The notes beneath the pieces were generated by a model. That model saw only the letters and a program-made list of their open reading frames with translations. It had not been told where the DNA came from and did no database searches. A stretch of 64,000 nucleotides of DNA from NCBI GenBank assembly GCA_963575745.1, contig CAUYUJ010015704.1, positions 335,001 through 399,000 on the forward strand, in the 5' to 3' direction. Shown in pieces: positions 63,521 to 64,000 of the stretch (positions are counted from its first letter, which is position 1; each line of letters starts with the position of its first letter). This DNA comes from Prorocentrum cordatum (taxonomy: Eukaryota > Sar > Dinophyceae > Prorocentrales > Prorocentraceae). The position numbers were made by a program, and so were the translations under genes.

Positions 63521-64000
63521 GCGCATTGCGCGCTCGCCGACTCGACTCGCGCTCAACTCGGTAGGTCGACTCGCGCGCTCCAGATTTACTCGACCTGAGC
63601 TCGCCGCGGGCAGAACGACTCGCCTCGCCGCGCGCGAATAAACTCTCCTCGGCGCTCGCCAGATCGGCGGGCGCGAGAGAGTGCTACGTGCGCGATGTGA
63701 TCGCGTGGGGTGCATCATGCACGCTCGCAAGACCTCTAGCCCACCCCGCGCCACCACCGCCCGCCGCCACCATGATCTTCCTTCTTCAATGAGGCCGAGC
63801 GAACGCGAAGAGAGAAGGAGGCAGAGTTGTTTCAGACATACTCCGTCCCACTGTCCGCAACTTGTTCGTCGCCTGCCTGCCCTGCTTGATCAGGATCAGC
63901 GATCGTCGCCATCGCCGCGAGCGCTATCACATGCTCGCGATATCTCTGGAGGCACCGGAATCTCTCTAGTGGCACCGGATGTGGCTGCGTGGATCTCCAT
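63521..64000. other. no gene recognised
   Basis: CGACTCGCG/CTCGCC words dominate 63521-63680, perhaps a degenerate continuation of the satellite. GGCACCGGA occurs twice near the end. Confidence 0.5.

Overview
The window looks like nuclear DNA of a core dinoflagellate. The evidence is the high GC content, an almost continuous background of microsatellites and degenerate satellites, a relic of the dinoflagellate spliced leader, a decayed calcium-dependent protein kinase of dinoflagellate type, several decayed retroelements, and two multi-exon genes of families I associate with Prorocentrum, Polarella and Symbiodiniaceae. I cannot fix the species. There is no bacterial gene organisation, CRISPR array, rRNA or convincing tRNA. 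A run of 100 N at 49022-49121 shows this is a scaffold with at least one join.

Layout. 1-2.1 kb: a perfect 90-bp tandem array running off the left edge, an 18-bp minisatellite, and a minus-strand retropseudogene with a PAM2-like motif headed by a spliced-leader relic. 3.3-7.4 kb: a decayed foldback element, then an R2-like non-LTR retroelement on the minus strand broken by at least three frameshifts, then a long pyrimidine microsatellite. 8.9-9.7 kb: a Ty1/copia RT/RNase H remnant. 14.1-17.1 kb: a second, LINE-type retroelement on the minus strand. 13-29 kb: several dispersed short foldback (MITE-like) families and a CDPK pseudogene (22.3-25.5 kb) split by about 1.7 kb of unrecognised ORF-bearing DNA. 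31-48 kb: nearly pure repeats, including an undescribed composite element present twice in opposite orientations (32.9-33.6 and 44.8-46.0 kb), a 22-bp array of palindromes and a 20-bp array. 48.4-49.0 kb: a hairpin satellite interrupted by the gap.

50.8-60.7 kb is the only gene-rich part. The first gene (50.8-55.4 kb, plus) encodes an acidic, Pro/Lys-repeat and Lys/Gly-rich protein with a dinoflagellate-expanded domain. The second (about 57.3-60.7 kb, plus) is a multi-exon member of a large dinoflagellate family with a transposase-like look. Several introns there are largely pyrimidine or purine microsatellite. The right end (61.7-63.5 kb) is an AT-rich island followed by a second hairpin satellite related to the first one, in the opposite orientation.

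The genes show no pathway or operon logic. The window is a record of retroposition, element insertion and satellite growth around two host-type genes. All splice sites and family assignments were made by eye.
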